The notes under the pieces are model-generated. The model ran no database searches. It was not told where the DNA came from and worked only from the letters and a program-made list of their open reading frames with translations. From NCBI GenBank assembly GCA_964611145.1, contig CAZSYM010000010.1:6988-70987 (forward strand): a DNA stretch of 64,000 nucleotides, in the 5' to 3' direction. Made by a program: the position numbers and the translations under genes. Of this stretch, positions 43,410 to 52,840 are shown piece after piece; the first letter of the stretch is position 1; every line of letters begins with the position of its first letter. Origin of the DNA: WFQV01 sp964611145 (GTDB lineage: Bacteria > Bacteroidota > Ignavibacteria > Ignavibacteriales > Melioribacteraceae).

Positions 43410-45164
43410 TTAATTGTCTTCCGCCCAATCCAGAAAATCTTCGATGCCGTCCATAATTTTTTCGGCGATTAATTTTCTGAAGTTTTCATCAAGCAGTTTC
43501 ATTTCGTCTTCCGGATTGGAAAGGAAGGCGGTTTCTACCAGCGCGTTCGGTAGTTCCGTAAGAGAGTTGAGAGTAAAATTAAATTTACCTACGTAACCGT
43601 ATGGCGCCAATCCTGTTTCGAGCATTCTTTTGAAAATAGCCTTTGCCAACGGTGCGAATTGAATGTATTTATAAAAAGTTGCCGTCCCTTTTGTCTTACG
43701 CGGGTCGGTCGTTAGCCCGATAGAGTTTGCATGAATACTTATTAAAATGTCCGCATCTGATTTTAAAACTTTTTGTAAACGTTTGCTGTTATAAATCAAA
43801 GTGTCTTTTTCCCTTGTCATAATTACCTTTGCTCCCTCCTCCTCGAGGAGACTTTTTAGGTTCCGGGCGATTGCGAATGTGATGTTTTTTTCCAATACTC
43901 CGGTCGAGCCTTTCGCTCCGTTGTTCCTGCCTCCATGTCCCGGATCTATGGCGAAAACGAAATTGTCTATATCAAAATCTTCGGGACGATGTTTGAGAGC
44001 GAGAATCAAATTGGAACCGTTATAATCGAGAGAGTAACCCCAAATGAAATTATGTTTTGTTTTAATGATTATTCTAAAATCTTCTTCCGAGGCTTGTATG
44101 TAATTAACCGATTCTATCTCTTTTGCTGTGTTGCGAAAGATTAACCAATTTGTGTTTGATGTGGCGCCGTAAACGTCCACTATTATTCTCGTGGGATTGA
44201 GCTCAACGTGCGAACTGTAAGGTAATTTTGTGCTTAATCCGAGACTTACAAAATCCGAGCTGTCGTTTCCCCATACCGTCATTGTGCCGGTCAAGGAGGT
44301 GGCGGGGGAGTTAAGGGAGTCAATGGTAACAAGGTTTTCGGGTATCCATGCGGTTTTGTCCTTTGCCAAAAGCACTTTGAATTGCTCCCCATGTTTCCCG
44401 ATTATGCGCAAATGAATGCCGGGTCTTATAAATCCCAATTTTGCACCTCCGAGCCGATTTTTGCCCAGTCCGTAATTCAAATAGGGACGTTCTCCTTTTG
44501 TGATAGCGGTTAAAGGAAGGAGGGCGGGTATCATGGTTAAAGAGGAATTGAAATATTTGATTACTTTTTTGCCTGTTGAATCGGTGAGAGTGAAAAATAT
44601 CTTGTCCGTTTTTATCGTGTCGGTAGATTTTACTTTGTATCTTCCGACGTAAATTCCCGGAGTGGCTTGGGGATTCAGTTTTATTGTTTCCGTCATTTCG
44701 AATTTGTCCAGGAACTTTGCCGTGCAACCCGGTGTGCCTTTAATCCGGAATGTTAGCACCTCACCGCTGTTTAGAATCAAGTCGGATTCGGGCAGATGTA
44801 AGGCATCCTCTATAAGTAGAGTGTCCCTCGGAGTAGGTTTTAATTCCCATGTTTTTCTTATTATCAAAATGTTTTTTGTAATTATGTTGGTGCTGTCGAG
44901 TATCGAGGTGAAAATGAACGAGTTCTCACCGGGCTTTAATTGTAGCAACCCGGCGAAAACGCCGTTAGGATAAAGGTCAACAAGACTGTCATTTAAAAAC
45001 ATTTTAGAGCCCGGAGCGGTGCTGCCGGAGAGTCTGTAAGTGGAGGAGTATGTTATAGTTGTGTCCTGTTCTGGCACGATGAGAGTAATGAAATTTTTTT
45101 CTTCCGCTTGAGCAAATGCGAGCGAATAAAACAAAAGACAAAAGATTAAAACGAGTTTTTTCAT
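43410..45164 (-). CDS. N-acetylmuramoyl-L-alanine amidase (Amidase_3) with AMIN-like region
   Basis: A 584-residue exported amidase. Signal peptide LVLIFCLLFYSLAFAQA; long beta-rich N-half; an AMIN/SH3-like middle part (~220-400, including the TRIIVDVYGATSNTNW strand); and the catalytic Amidase_3 domain from about 405. The zinc site is readable: FAIDPGHGGRNNGA (His), GVLEKNITFA (Glu), ILISIHANSIG (His); the catalytic Glu is in ALVETAFLSNPEDE. Cleaves peptidoglycan stem peptides in the periplasm. TonB-like gene upstream in the same direction. Confidence 0.9.
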   Translation of the reverse strand: MKKLVLIFCLLFYSLAFAQAEEKNFITLIVPEQDTTITYSSTYRLSGSTAPGSKMFLNDSLVDLYPNGVFAGLLQLKPGENSFIFTSILDSTNIITKNILIIRKTWELKPTPRDTLLIEDALHLPESDLILNSGEVLTFRIKGTPGCTAKFLDKFEMTETIKLNPQATPGIYVGRYKVKSTDTIKTDKIFFTLTDSTGKKVIKYFNSSLTMIPALLPLTAITKGERPYLNYGLGKNRLGGAKLGFIRPGIHLRIIGKHGEQFKVLLAKDKTAWIPENLVTIDSLNSPATSLTGTMTVWGNDSSDFVSLGLSTKLPYSSHVELNPTRIIVDVYGATSNTNWLIFRNTAKEIESVNYIQASEEDFRIIIKTKHNFIWGYSLDYNGSNLILALKHRPEDFDIDNFVFAIDPGHGGRNNGAKGSTGVLEKNITFAIARNLKSLLEEEGAKVIMTREKDTLIYNSKRLQKVLKSDADILISIHANSIGLTTDPRKTKGTATFYKYIQFAPLAKAIFKRMLETGLAPYGYVGKFNFTLNSLTELPNALVETAFLSNPEDEMKLLDENFRKLIAEKIMDGIEDFLDWAEDN

Positions 45165-45183
45165 GTTAGCCTCTAAATTAAAA

Positions 45184-46467
45184 TTATTCCCTGTATGAAA
45201 AGGGTATTAGAATCTTCACGTTACAGCGAGTTCTCCTTCCGTTTTTCTTACCTGGCTTGAAGCGTGTATCCAGAATTGCCACTTCCGCCGCTTCGTCGCA
45301 GCCATGTCCCAATTTTTGAATTACATGTGTATCCCGTACGTTTCCGAACTCATCAATTGTGGTGAGTACCACAACATCACCTTCCAATTTTAATTGTTTT
45401 ACCTTGTGGGGTACGACCAGATTTTTCTTGATGGCTTCAATCCCGCCAATCGGTTGGGGACATATATCAGCATTGCATGAAAGGATTGCGATTTTGTTTT
45501 TTTGTATTGCGTGCGGAGTTTGTTGCACGGTTTCCTTGCGTGAAGCGCTTACTAAATTTTTCTTCAATGAATCGCTCGAAAGACGGATTGCCTTTTGAGA
45601 AATGTGTTTTGTTTCGGCATGTTGAGTTTGTTGCCGTGGAGTTATTTCCGCCAAGTCAACGGCTTCGGGCGTTTCTATTTTTTCCGGCGGGCGGGCGGCA
45701 ATCTTTTCTTTTTTATTAGATAATTTGAATTGAATTGTCAATGAGACCCAAGCTTCCACCGTTTTGCCCTTGTCTTCTGCCGGTAAGAATTTTGTGTTTT
45801 TTACGGCTTTTATCGCCGCTTCCGTACATCCTAAACCCAGACCTTGAATCACTTGAACTTTTTTCACGTTACCTTTGGCATCCACGGTAGCTTTTAATAT
45901 GACTTTCCCCTCCAGCCCGTACATTTTGGCTTTCGGCGGATAAATTATTTTTCTTTGTATGGCTTCCAACCCTCCGATTGGTTCGGGACATTGATCGACT
46001 TCGCAAAGGAAATCGTTTTGTCTTTTGCGTTTCTCCAATTGTTTTATCGCTCCGGCATATCTTTCCAAGGGAGCTACAAACGAAGAGTCATAGCCGACCT
46101 TCACGGTTTTAATGAGTTTTCCCTTATCGAATATTTTGACCTCTTTTAATCCGCCGTTGGGATAGTAGAGTTTGGTTAGTCCGTCGCGTATGCCGTCTTT
46201 GACTTCGAATTCGGCTTTTATCAAACCGTTTTCGTAAAAGTAACGAACGCGTCCGTCTATTTTGCCGTCACTATAATAAACTTCCTTTTGCTTGTTCCCG
46301 TTATGATAATACCACGTGGAAAAACCGTTTAAGACGTCGTTTACGTAATTTAACTCCGCTTTTATTTTCCCGTCGTCATAATAGAGCTTTACTGTTCCGT
46401 CTTGGGAGAAAACAACGGAGACGAGAAGGAATAGAAAAAAGAAGCTTATTTTATAAATTATTTTCAT
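45184..46467 (-). CDS. Exported protein with MORN-type repeats and two TonB C-terminal domains
   Basis: A 427-residue protein with a signal peptide (FFFLFLLVSVVFSQ). Residues ~22-125 hold about five MORN_2-type repeats (LYYDDGKIKAELNYVNDVLNG, WYYHNGNKQKEVYYSDGK). Two TonB-CTD-like domains follow, at ~150-250 (IIYPPKAKMYGLEGKVILKA) and ~330-427 (LVVPHKVKQLKLEGDVVVLT). Each opens with a two-cysteine motif (CEVDQCPEPIGGLEAI; CNADICPQPIGGIEAI) and has a third cysteine (GLGCTEAA; GHGCDEAA). A Pro/Thr/Gln-rich linker joins them. There is no membrane anchor beyond the signal, so a classical TonB energising role is uncertain. Confidence 0.85.
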   Translation of the reverse strand: MKIIYKISFFFLFLLVSVVFSQDGTVKLYYDDGKIKAELNYVNDVLNGFSTWYYHNGNKQKEVYYSDGKIDGRVRYFYENGLIKAEFEVKDGIRDGLTKLYYPNGGLKEVKIFDKGKLIKTVKVGYDSSFVAPLERYAGAIKQLEKRKRQNDFLCEVDQCPEPIGGLEAIQRKIIYPPKAKMYGLEGKVILKATVDAKGNVKKVQVIQGLGLGCTEAAIKAVKNTKFLPAEDKGKTVEAWVSLTIQFKLSNKKEKIAARPPEKIETPEAVDLAEITPRQQTQHAETKHISQKAIRLSSDSLKKNLVSASRKETVQQTPHAIQKNKIAILSCNADICPQPIGGIEAIKKNLVVPHKVKQLKLEGDVVVLTTIDEFGNVRDTHVIQKLGHGCDEAAEVAILDTRFKPGKKNGRRTRCNVKILIPFSYRE

Positions 46468-46637
46468 ATTGTAAGTCGAATTGCAGAAGTTCTTTTATTA
46501 TTGGACAAAACAAAACGAGAAATAAAATAGCCCAATAATATTGGATATAAACGGCACATTTGTTTTGAAAATTATAAAAACATTTTAATTAGCATTCAAA
46601 TTTAATATTATTATGAATCACATTAAAAAATATTGAG

Positions 46638-47894
46638 ATGAAAAAAGTTTTAATTTGGATTTTTCTTGTAATTACAAGCATAACGGCGCAGAATAAGATT
46701 GAATTGGCGCACTTGCATTCCAAATTTGCTGAAATGTCTTACCGTCGGCAGTATAAAAAACAGCTTGAATTAAAAGCGCAAAAATTACTGAGTGAGAAAA
46801 ATATTCCTCTGTCGGAACAAATATCCTTGTTAAATGAAATATCGCTAATGAATTATAAGCCTATCGGATTTTATGATTATTTGCTTTCCCAACTGGAGAA
46901 TTTTCGGAATAATCCGAGTGAGTTGAACAACAGACTTTTGGAATCCTTGAAAGCCCTTTATCCCGATTCCGCAAGAGCCTTGGTTTTACGAATTGCAAAG
47001 ACTACCGATGTTTTCTCCACTTTTGTTTATGCCGCGTGTGTGCTTATGCATTACCCCGCAAAGGAAGACTCCGTTTTGATTGATTCTTTGTTGCAAAGAA
47101 AATTTGTTCATACCGATACTCTTTTGCGAAAATTGTTTACGGAGGAGTTTTATTCAAGAGAGGAATTTCCGAAGGATAAACTTTCTTCTTTGCTTGCGGC
47201 GGAATTTCAAAAGGGGAAGACGGTCATTTTTTCCTTGCAACGTAGGAATCGCATTTATCCGGGGATTACCGTGATTCGCAGACCGGACGGGAAATTTGTT
47301 CGCGAGGAGGACGGGAAAATTTTCTGGGTTCCGCAATTGGCTTTGGCAGCAGCGAATTTACCGGGCTATCTGAAAAACGGCAATACTCCACAAGGAATTT
47401 TTTCGGTGGTGGGGTTCTATATTACGCAGAAGGAATCCATAGGTCCCACGCCGATTGTTCTAACCCGTATCCCTTTCGGAAAAGCTCCGTCGATTTTTTT
47501 TCACGGGTTAAATAAACATAAAAACTGGGCTATCGAGGATTACGCTGAACTCTTGCCAGTGGAATTGCGAGATTATAAACCGTTATACGAAAGTTATTTT
47601 GCGGGCAAACTCGGAAGGCGACTTCTTGTTATGCATGGTTCTACGGACGATTTAAGTTTTTACAAGGATAAACCGTATTATCCTTTTACGCCCACTCACG
47701 GTTGTCTTTCTACCGTTGAGATTTGGAACGAGCAAGGTAATGTTGTTCGGAGTGACCAAGCACGTTTGATCAATGCCTTTTTTTCAACAAAGGAATTGAA
47801 AGGCTTTCTTGTTGTTGTGAACATCGGTGATGAGAGAAAGCCCGTTACTATTGATGAAATACGCCCCTATATTCTCTCGGCGGAAAAGCATTAA
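46638..47894 (+). CDS. Divergent L,D-transpeptidase (YkuD)-like exported protein
   Basis: A 418-residue protein with a signal peptide (VLIWIFLVITSITAQ), a helical N-half (~20-190) and a C-terminal domain bearing LVMHGSTDD and PFTPTHGCLSTVEIW. The His-Gly ... HGC-x-S arrangement is the YkuD catalytic motif (usually SHGCxR), with Cys as nucleophile. The preceding GNTPQGIFSVVGFY matches the 'TPxGxF' strand of these enzymes. Would make 3-3 peptidoglycan cross-links or attach proteins. Divergent from the amidase/TonB unit across 170 bases. Confidence 0.72.
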   Translation: MKKVLIWIFLVITSITAQNKIELAHLHSKFAEMSYRRQYKKQLELKAQKLLSEKNIPLSEQISLLNEISLMNYKPIGFYDYLLSQLENFRNNPSELNNRLLESLKALYPDSARALVLRIAKTTDVFSTFVYAACVLMHYPAKEDSVLIDSLLQRKFVHTDTLLRKLFTEEFYSREEFPKDKLSSLLAAEFQKGKTVIFSLQRRNRIYPGITVIRRPDGKFVREEDGKIFWVPQLALAAANLPGYLKNGNTPQGIFSVVGFYITQKESIGPTPIVLTRIPFGKAPSIFFHGLNKHKNWAIEDYAELLPVELRDYKPLYESYFAGKLGRRLLVMHGSTDDLSFYKDKPYYPFTPTHGCLSTVEIWNEQGNVVRSDQARLINAFFSTKELKGFLVVVNIGDERKPVTIDEIRPYILSAEKH

Positions 47895-47907
47895 GAATTT
47901 CTGCCGA

Positions 47908-49230
47908 TTAAATTGAGTTCAGCGCTGCATCCAAATCGAGCAAAATATCGTTTTCATCTTCCAATCCTACTGCAAGGCGTATGCCACCGGCGTCTATGCC
48001 GTGCGAAGCAAGCTCGGTAGCGGGAATAACCGAATGCGTCATTGATGCGGGGTGCTCAATCAACGTTCGAGTATGTCCCAAACTGACGGCAAGCGTCATT
48101 GTGTAAGCGTTTTTTGCAATGTAATTCATAAACCGCCTGCCGTTTTCTTTGCTTTCTTCCGGAGTTGCTCCTTTGATGATGAAGTAAATTAAACTCCCCG
48201 GTGCGAAATTGCCGTTGAAATCGGACATTTGTTTTTTTGCAAGAGTATGATATTTGAAAGAGCGTAAACCCGGGTAATTTACCTTTTCGATTTTCGGATG
48301 ATAGTTCAAATATTCCGCTATTCTTTGAGCGGTTTTAATTTGGCGCTTTTGGCGAATCGGTAAAGTGGGTAAACCGTAGGTCAGGAACGCCCATGCGCTG
48401 CGGGTGTTTAAAACCGCTCCGAAGTCTTTTCTGTAAAGTGCAAGAGCGTCTCTGAATTTTTTTGGTCCGATAACGATGCCGCCCAAATCCGTTCCGAATC
48501 CGCCAATGCCTTTCGTTAAAGAATGTACTACAAAATCGGCTCCGAGCTCGATAGGACGTTGGCAATAAGGCGTGGCAAAGGTGTTGTCCACAACTATATG
48601 AATTTTTTCTTTTTCCTTCCGAGTTGCATTCGCCTTGTTTACGATTTTCCGAACTTTTTGGATGTCGATAATATCGAGATTCGGGTTGGAGGGGGTTTCA
48701 AAATAAATCACTCTGGTTTTTGCGTTTATGCTGTCTTCGACGTTTTTGAGTTTTGTCATGTCTACAAAATTGGTTTTTATTTTATAGCGCGGATACCAAT
48801 TTGTTAAGAGAGAAAGGGTGCAACCGTAAAGTGTGGTGTGGGTAATAATCTCATTGCCCGATTGAGTGAGAACGCCTAAAACGGCGGAAATAGCACCCAT
48901 ACCCGATGCAAAGGAAATGGCTATTTCTCCTTTTTCAACATAAGCGAGATTTTCTTCCAGCAAATCTTTGTTGGGTTCGCCGAGCCTGTCGTAAATGAAA
49001 ATGGGCGGTTCGCCTTCGTGGGAAGAGAAATCGGCAAATTGACGAAAACCTTCCGCACCCCGCTCCACCGAATCCAATCGGAATGTGGTGGAGGAAGAAA
49101 TCGGCGCGGTTACGTGATGCGAATAGTCCCATTTGTTCGAAATATTTTTTCCGTAGATTAAATGTGTATCCATAGAATATTTGGGGTTCTCGAATGAGTC
49201 CTTCTTTTTAATTTCTTTTTTCTTTCCCAT
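47908..49230 (-). CDS. Cys/Met metabolism PLP enzyme (methionine gamma-lyase / cystathionine gamma-synthase-like)
   Basis: A 440-residue fold-type I PLP enzyme. Motifs: YDRLGEPNKDLLEENLAYVE, SFASGMGAISAVLG, YFETPSNPNLDIIDI, the PLP lysine in VVHSLTKGIGGFGTDLGG, and LAVSLGHTRTLIEHPASMTH. Substrate choice among methionine, homocysteine, cystathionine and O-acyl homoserine is not readable. About 40 residues longer at the N-terminus than the next paralogue, with a lysine-rich start. Transcribed after its paralogue at 49262-50395. Confidence 0.85.
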   Translation of the reverse strand: MGKKKEIKKKDSFENPKYSMDTHLIYGKNISNKWDYSHHVTAPISSSTTFRLDSVERGAEGFRQFADFSSHEGEPPIFIYDRLGEPNKDLLEENLAYVEKGEIAISFASGMGAISAVLGVLTQSGNEIITHTTLYGCTLSLLTNWYPRYKIKTNFVDMTKLKNVEDSINAKTRVIYFETPSNPNLDIIDIQKVRKIVNKANATRKEKEKIHIVVDNTFATPYCQRPIELGADFVVHSLTKGIGGFGTDLGGIVIGPKKFRDALALYRKDFGAVLNTRSAWAFLTYGLPTLPIRQKRQIKTAQRIAEYLNYHPKIEKVNYPGLRSFKYHTLAKKQMSDFNGNFAPGSLIYFIIKGATPEESKENGRRFMNYIAKNAYTMTLAVSLGHTRTLIEHPASMTHSVIPATELASHGIDAGGIRLAVGLEDENDILLDLDAALNSI

Positions 49231-49261
49231 TTCCTCTCCTTAAACTTGTGGAGTTTTTCAA

Positions 49262-50395
49262 TTATTGCAAAGCGGAATCGATGTCTTCCAACAAATCTTC
49301 TATATCTTCAATGCCCACGGATATTCGGATTAAACTTTCCGTTATTCCGAGTTTCTCCCTTTTTTCTCTTGGCATGGAGCCATGGGACATCGAAGCCGAA
49401 TGATTCAACATGCTTTCGACTCCGCCGAGACTTTCGGCAAGGGCAAAGATTTTTGTTTTCTTAATGAAATTTTTTGCCTTATCGGGATTGCCGAAGTCAA
49501 CGCTTACCACTCCGCCGAAACCGCGCATTTGTTGCAATGCAAGTTGATGTTGCGGGTGTTCGGGGAGACCGGGATAATAAACTTTAAAATCTTTATAATT
49601 CTCTTTGAAATGCCGCGCAATTTTTAAGGCGTTTTCGTTATGTTTTTCCATTCTTAAAGAAAGTGTTTTTACCGAGCGAAGGAAAAGCCAGCAATCGAAG
49701 GGTGAGGGAATTGCCCCCACTGCTTTTTGAACGAAACGGAGTTTCTCGGCTAATTCTTTTCGATTGGTTATCACTATCCCGCCGATTAAATCGCTGTGTC
49801 CTCCCAAGTATTTTGAAGAGCTGTGTAAAACCACGTCGAAACCGAAGTCAAGCGGGTTTTGAAAATAAGGAGTCATAAATGTATTATCCGCTACGGAAAT
49901 TAAGTTGTACTTCGTGGCAATCTCTGCGGCGGTTTTTAAATCCGTTAATTTTAACAAAGGGTTCGACGGCGTTTCCACATAAAGCATTTTTGTGTTAGGG
50001 CGAATTTCTTTTTCAACTTCTTCAAAGTTTTCGAAATTGACCCATGAAAGCAGTATGTTTCTTTCCGTAGCGATTTTTGTGAATAGGCGATAGGTGCCTC
50101 CGTAAATATCTTCCGGTAATATTGCATGTTCACCGGAGGAGAGTAAGGAGATAATTGAATGTATCGCCGCTACTCCGGAGGCAAAAGCGATGCCGTATTT
50201 CCCGTTTTCCAACTCCGCTATGTTGCGTTCCATTGCTTCTCGGACGGGGTTGTTTACTCTGGAATATTCATATCCCTCATTCTGTCCCAATTCTTTTTGG
50301 GCGTAAGTGGAAGCCATGAAAATCGGTGGGGAAAGAGCGCCGAGATTTTTTCCCGATTCCTGTCCCGCGTGAATTGCTTTGGTTGAAAATTTCAT
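49262..50395 (-). CDS. Cystathionine gamma-synthase/gamma-lyase-like PLP enzyme
   Basis: A 377-residue enzyme of the same family as its neighbour: FSTKAIHAGQESGKNLGAL, YEYSRVNNPVREAMERNIAE, AFASGVAAIHSIISLLSSGE, YVETPSNPLLKLTDL, PLP lysine in VLHSSSKYLGGHSDLIGG, LAESLGGVESMLNHSASMSH. Typical length and motifs for cystathionine gamma-synthase or lyase. Acts in transsulfuration in the cytoplasm. Confidence 0.88.
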   Translation of the reverse strand: MKFSTKAIHAGQESGKNLGALSPPIFMASTYAQKELGQNEGYEYSRVNNPVREAMERNIAELENGKYGIAFASGVAAIHSIISLLSSGEHAILPEDIYGGTYRLFTKIATERNILLSWVNFENFEEVEKEIRPNTKMLYVETPSNPLLKLTDLKTAAEIATKYNLISVADNTFMTPYFQNPLDFGFDVVLHSSSKYLGGHSDLIGGIVITNRKELAEKLRFVQKAVGAIPSPFDCWLFLRSVKTLSLRMEKHNENALKIARHFKENYKDFKVYYPGLPEHPQHQLALQQMRGFGGVVSVDFGNPDKAKNFIKKTKIFALAESLGGVESMLNHSASMSHGSMPREKREKLGITESLIRISVGIEDIEDLLEDIDSALQ

Positions 50396-50479
50396 TCCTT
50401 AATCCAGAAGGTTCTTAAAATTTGTATTTTAAGATAATAACGAAAAAGCGACTTTCAAAGGCGTTAGTGTCCAAAGATT

Positions 50480-51385
50480 TTAATCGGTTAGTGAATAACC
50501 GCGCAAGAATTCTTCAGCCGTCATTCTTTTTCTGCCTTCGGGCTGTATTTCAAGGATTTGTAATGGTTTATCGGCGCACCCGACAAAGAGTTCTTTTTTT
50601 GTTTGGTAAAACTCGCCGGGATTTATGGTAGGACGGTCAACCGTTTTTGTCTTAAAAATTTTGTAAATCTTTCCTCTATGTTCGAAAAACGCTGCAGGGT
50701 AAGGGGAAAGTCCCCGCACAAGATTGTGTACTTCAATGGCGTTTTTGTTCCACTCGATTCTTCGGATGTCTTTTGTAATTTTAGGCGCTGGACAAGCAAG
50801 GGAATCGTCTTGCGGGATGAGCTTGAAATTCCCCTTTTCAATTAAATCCAAGGTTTCCAGCGTAACCTCCGCCCCTAAAATGCTTAATTTATCGTGCAAT
50901 GTTCCGAAATCATCATCTTCGGCGATTGGGAGTTTCTTTTGTAAAATCAGTTTGCCCGTATCCACTTTTTTTTCGAGGAAGAAAGTGGTAACGCCGGTTT
51001 CTTTTTCCCCTTTTATCAATGCCCATTGAATAGGCGCCGCACCGCGATATTTCGGTAACAAGGAAGCATGAAGATTGAAAGCGCCTTTGGGAGGCATAGT
51101 GTAAATGATTTCGGGCAGTATTCGGAAAGCCACCACTACGAATACTTCGGCGTCGAAATTTTTTAATGCCTTTATAAATTCGGGGTCTTTTAAATTTTCC
51201 GGTTGCAAAATCGGGATGCCTTTTTCGAGGGCAAATTCTTTGACGGCGGTGTAAGTTACCTTTCGTCCTCTGCCTCTTTCCTTATCAGGCGCCGTTACCA
51301 CGGCGAGTATTTCATGCGGACTTTCGGAAATCTTACGTAGTACCGTCCGCGCAAAATCGGGTGTGCCGAAAAAAATTGTTTTCAT
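50480..51385 (-). CDS. fmt: Methionyl-tRNA formyltransferase
   Basis: A 301-residue Fmt: start MKTIFFGTPDFARTVLRKI, catalytic region FNLHASLLPKYRGAAPIQWA, GVTTFFLEKKVDTG, and a C-terminal OB-like tRNA-binding domain. Formylates initiator Met-tRNA. It follows def by 12 bases. Confidence 0.95.
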   Translation of the reverse strand: MKTIFFGTPDFARTVLRKISESPHEILAVVTAPDKERGRGRKVTYTAVKEFALEKGIPILQPENLKDPEFIKALKNFDAEVFVVVAFRILPEIIYTMPPKGAFNLHASLLPKYRGAAPIQWALIKGEKETGVTTFFLEKKVDTGKLILQKKLPIAEDDDFGTLHDKLSILGAEVTLETLDLIEKGNFKLIPQDDSLACPAPKITKDIRRIEWNKNAIEVHNLVRGLSPYPAAFFEHRGKIYKIFKTKTVDRPTINPGEFYQTKKELFVGCADKPLQILEIQPEGRKRMTAEEFLRGYSLTD

Positions 51386-51397
51386 TTTTAAGGGCTG

Positions 51398-51946
51398 TTA
51401 TCTTCTTGGCGTAATCGGGTAATCGACTTTTTCCTTGCGTTCCATTATCCGATTTAGCAGTTTTTGCATTTTTTTTCTTTCACGGTTGTCCACCCGGTCG
51501 GGAATCATTTTCCCGATTAAATGGTCGTATTCGTGTAGTATTACACGGGCGAAAAGTTCATCGGCTTCTATTATTTGTTCGTTCTCGTCGGTATCCAAAT
51601 ACTTTAATTTGATTATAGCCGGTCTTTCCACGTCCGCTCTTAAATTCGGTAAGCTCAGGCATCCTTCTTCCATTACGTCAATTTCTTCCGATACTTCAAG
51701 TATCTCGGGGTTAATTATTGCCACCGGTTTGAACTTTTCGTATTCTTCCAATACGCTTAGATCGACAATAAAAATCGATTTATCGCTTGCCACCTGATTG
51801 GCGGCGAGACCGATGCCACTTGCGTTGTGCATGGTTTCGAACATGTTACGAATCAACTCTATAACGGAGTCATCTATTTGGGTAACTTTTTTTGTTTTTT
51901 GCCGAAGAATTTTATCGCCGTAAACGGTGATAGGTAAAATAGCCAT
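51398..51946 (-). CDS. def: Peptide deformylase
   Basis: A 182-residue Def with all three motifs: GIGLAANQVA, EEGCLSLP (metal Cys) and HEYDHLIGKM (HExxH). Removes the N-formyl group from new proteins. It pairs with fmt. The upstream membrane gene ends 3 bases before. Confidence 0.96.
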   Translation of the reverse strand: MAILPITVYGDKILRQKTKKVTQIDDSVIELIRNMFETMHNASGIGLAANQVASDKSIFIVDLSVLEEYEKFKPVAIINPEILEVSEEIDVMEEGCLSLPNLRADVERPAIIKLKYLDTDENEQIIEADELFARVILHEYDHLIGKMIPDRVDNRERKKMQKLLNRIMERKEKVDYPITPRR

Positions 51947-51949
51947 TGT

Positions 51950-52840
51950 TTATTCTTCTCCTTCAATTATTTCCACTTCTTCCAATATTTCCGCTTTTAA
52001 ATCCTTGCATAGAATTATTTCGGAAGCGAAAAAAAGCATTCGAATATTGATTCGAAAGATAATCAATATTTGTTGGAGAATGAAGAAGATAAACAAAAAA
52101 TAAAAGGAATTGTAAGGTATTACCGCGCCGATTAGATTGTAAAAAATTACTCCCGCCGCTCCAAAAAGCGCTACTATGAAGAAAGTGCCAAACGTCTTTG
52201 TGAAGTTGGAAAATAAGAATTTTGTTGTGCTGATTATTTCGGGAAGAACTTTGGGACGTTCGCTAACGGCTAAGGCTATTCTTGTGTAGTCCGAAATAAT
52301 CGTAATCACGCCGATAAAAAATATTAAGAAAACGTATCTGAACAATTTGTAGAAGAAAATCAATAAATAGGAGGGGGAAGAATCGAGTAATCCTTCCGTG
52401 ATTTGATACACGGAGAAAAGAACGGCATAAAAGGCGAGGGTAATCAAAAGAACTTTGACAAAACGGCGCCATGTGCGTACACCTCCGAAGAAAAAGTCCG
52501 ACCAGCTGTTTTTGTTCGGAGTGTTGAAAACGGATATTAAACCTCCCGCATAAAACGTATTTAATAGAATGTAAATAAGAACGACCCCGTAAAGGGAAAA
52601 GGGAATCTGGTTTATTTGGAGTTGATATTTATGATAAAATTGAATTAACCATACATAATCGAATTTTTGCATAAGTGCATCGGAAATGAGTGAATGATTC
52701 AAATCCGTTGAAAGCAGTGAGAACACGGGTATGGCAAGAATCAATGCGAGCAAGGCATTTGTTCCCCATAGCAAAAGGACAAACTTTTGATTGTAAAAAA
52801 CGTTTCGCGAGGCTTCCACTAAAACATTTTTTATTTTCAT
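51950..52840 (-). CDS. Multi-helix membrane protein of unknown function
   Basis: A 296-residue integral membrane protein with about six hydrophobic segments (LWGTNALLALILAIPVFSL, LYGVVLIYILLNTFYAGG, VFLIFFIGVITIISDYTRIA) and an acidic tail (EILEEVEIIEGEE). The start is ATG 52840, overlapping the M1 peptidase stop (ATGA); the frame stays open upstream but lies inside that gene. No family recognised. Coupled with the peptidase upstream and def downstream. Confidence 0.7.
   Translation of the reverse strand: MKIKNVLVEASRNVFYNQKFVLLLWGTNALLALILAIPVFSLLSTDLNHSLISDALMQKFDYVWLIQFYHKYQLQINQIPFSLYGVVLIYILLNTFYAGGLISVFNTPNKNSWSDFFFGGVRTWRRFVKVLLITLAFYAVLFSVYQITEGLLDSSPSYLLIFFYKLFRYVFLIFFIGVITIISDYTRIALAVSERPKVLPEIISTTKFLFSNFTKTFGTFFIVALFGAAGVIFYNLIGAVIPYNSFYFLFIFFILQQILIIFRINIRMLFFASEIILCKDLKAEILEEVEIIEGEE

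Noticed and set aside
46468..46637. Regulatory RNA or riboswitch in the divergent gap
   Set aside because: The 170 bases are AT-rich without a stable stem or known aptamer pattern.
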